From an uncultured Gammaproteobacteria bacterium (GTDB lineage Bacteria; Pseudomonadota; Gammaproteobacteria; Pseudomonadales; Pseudohongiellaceae): a stretch of 6,918 nucleotides of DNA. Below are positions 5,849 to 6,918 of this stretch, one piece after another (the first letter of the stretch is position 1; each line of letters starts with the position of its first letter). Where the stretch lies: the NCBI GenBank assembly GCA_903926285.1, contig CAIYIP010000387.1, positions 1-6,918 on the forward strand, given 5' to 3'. The position numbers and the translations under genes are program-made. Below the pieces are notes generated by a model. That model saw nothing but the letters and a program-made list of their open reading frames with translations. It made no database searches and was not told the DNA's origin.

Positions 5849-6406
5849 ATGATCACTGACATTATCAAAGATTCCGAAGACCGCATGAAGAAATGTCTTG
5901 TCAGCCTTGATACGGCATTCAACAGAATTCGCACCGGACGCGCGCATCCCAGCATTCTGGATGGTGTGCAGGTTAATTATTATGGTTCAGACATGCCACT
6001 CCAGCAGGTTGCCAATGTAGGTGTGGAAGACGCGCGTACATTGATGATTTCGCCCTGGGAAAAAAAGATGCTGGCTGAAATCGAGAAAGCCATCATGAAA
6101 TCCAATCTCGGTTTGAATCCGTCCAATAACGGCGATGTGATCAGGGTACCGATGCCCATGCTGACCGAACAAACACGTAAGGAATATACCAAGCATGCCA
6201 AAGCAGAAGCTGAACTTGCAAGGGTGGCCGTGCGGAATATCCGCAGGGATGCCAACCATAATTTCAAGGAAATTCTCAAGGACAAGGGTGCAAGCGAGGA
6301 CGATGTGCGAAGAGCCGAGCAGAACATTCAAAAACTAACTGACTCCTACGTTCTGCTGGTCGACAAAAAATATTCAGAAAAAGAGGCCGATCTCCTCTCC
6401 ATATAG
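5849..6406 (+). CDS. frr: Ribosome recycling factor
   Basis: RRF, with EF-G, splits the post-termination ribosome into subunits so it can start again. The product is 185 residues, the standard length. It shows the two-domain layout: the long helices of domain I come from the N-terminal part (FNRIRTGRAHPSILDG, 24-39) and from the C-terminal third (VRNIRRDANHNFKE, 128-141, then a coiled helix to the end). The small domain II lies between them (YYGSDMPLQQVANV through DVIRVPMPMLTEQTR). Conserved R129, R132 and R133 of the functional arginine cluster are present. ATG 5849 lies 2 bases after the pyrH stop, and its Shine-Dalgarno GGAG (5838-5841) is inside the last pyrH codons, so translation is probably coupled. 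The stop is TAG 6404-6406. uppS follows directly, unlike E. coli where dxr intervenes. Confidence 0.98.
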   Translation: MITDIIKDSEDRMKKCLVSLDTAFNRIRTGRAHPSILDGVQVNYYGSDMPLQQVANVGVEDARTLMISPWEKKMLAEIEKAIMKSNLGLNPSNNGDVIRVPMPMLTEQTRKEYTKHAKAEAELARVAVRNIRRDANHNFKEILKDKGASEDDVRRAEQNIQKLTDSYVLLVDKKYSEKEADLLSI

Positions 6407-6426
6407 AACTGCGGGCATCTATCATC

Positions 6427-6918
6427 ATGGTGCGCGCACCTGAAACAGCCAAACCCATGCCGAGGACAGCCTCTTCCACGCTACCCCGCCATATCGCCAT
6501 CATCATGGATGGCAATAATCGCTGGCTCAAGCAAAAGGGAGGCAGCGGTCTTGCCGGTCATAAGGCTGGCGCAGAAGCTGCCAAAGGCATTATCAAAGCT
6601 TGTGCCGAGCGTAGTATCGAATGCCTCACCCTTTTTGCATTCAGTAGTGAAAACTGGCAACGTCCCCGACGCGAAGTAACCGGTCTATTGAACCTATTCG
6701 CGCGTTTCCTCAACAAGACCGAAGTCAGGGAAATGCACGTCAACAATATTCGCCTGCTTTTTATCGGCAATCGCAGCCGGTTTTCCGAAAAATTACAGAC
6801 ACTCATGCATGAGGCAGAGTTGCTTACGGCAAATAACAGCGGGCTCTCCGTTATTGTGGCAGCAGATTATGGTGGCCGCTGGGACATAGCGCAGGCCGCG
6901 CAGAATCTCGCTGTACAG
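6427..6918 (+). CDS. uppS: Undecaprenyl diphosphate synthase (cis-prenyltransferase), N-terminal 164 residues
   Basis: UppS adds eight isopentenyl units in cis to farnesyl diphosphate, making the C55 carrier lipid for peptidoglycan and other envelope polymers. The frame is open from 6427 to the right edge: 164 residues of a family length near 250. Seen: IAIIMDGNNRW (23-33) with catalytic D28, N30 and R32; GHKAG with H45; FAFSSENWQRP (70-80) with S73, N76, W77 and R79; and AADYGGRWD near the edge. The later RTGGE.RISNF region lies outside. GNNRW in place of E. coli GNGRW also occurs in pseudomonads. Two other positions are swapped relative to the usual pattern: IGN for IGD before RSRF, and ADYGG for ANYGG. 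The start is uncertain: ATG 6427 (20 bases after frr) has only a weak GCGGGC upstream, and in-frame ATG 6457 would give a protein 10 residues shorter with no better site. Confidence 0.96.
   Translation, partial: MVRAPETAKPMPRTASSTLPRHIAIIMDGNNRWLKQKGGSGLAGHKAGAEAAKGIIKACAERSIECLTLFAFSSENWQRPRREVTGLLNLFARFLNKTEVREMHVNNIRLLFIGNRSRFSEKLQTLMHEAELLTANNSGLSVIVAADYGGRWDIAQAAQNLAVQ

Overview
The window is a conserved housekeeping block from a gammaproteobacterium. The proteins read as close matches to textbook GlnD, Map, S2, EF-Ts, UMP kinase, RRF and UppS. GlnD and UppS look more like Pseudomonas-type proteins than the enteric ones. frr is followed directly by uppS, whereas E. coli has dxr between them. 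Base composition is moderate (roughly half G+C by eye), which would fit a Cellvibrionales-like or other marine/environmental gammaproteobacterium. That placement is an inference, not a demonstrated assignment.

Layout. Positions 1-2773 lie on the minus strand: map (methionine aminopeptidase) followed by glnD (PII uridylyltransferase), which runs off the left edge. The two genes overlap by 4 bases (TTGA), and glnD appears to start at TTG. Positions 2774-3145 are a 372-base divergent control region. It carries a map promoter, two candidate rpsB promoters and a long structured rpsB leader, at the site of the S2-autoregulated leader (t44/tff) of other gammaproteobacteria. Positions 3146-6918 lie on the plus strand: rpsB, an intrinsic terminator/attenuator, tsf, a 90-base spacer with a hairpin and tandem repeats, pyrH, frr, and uppS, which runs off the right edge.

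How the genes fit together. rpsB-tsf-pyrH-frr-uppS couples translation (ribosomal protein S2, the EF-Tu exchange factor, ribosome recycling) to pyrimidine nucleotide supply (UMP kinase) and to the lipid carrier of cell-wall synthesis (undecaprenyl diphosphate synthase). On the other strand, Map trims initiator methionines and GlnD reports glutamine status to PII. The block is thus a growth-rate-linked module.

No mobile element, CRISPR array, tRNA, rRNA, phage gene or defence gene was seen, and no new multi-gene system. The points worth a second look are small: an unusual acidic-then-basic C-terminal tail on S2; an 8-base element in the rpsB leader that can pair perfectly with either of two copies of its complement; a hairpin plus tandem 12-mers before pyrH; a Shine-Dalgarno site inside a mini-hairpin at pyrH; and the TTG start of glnD.
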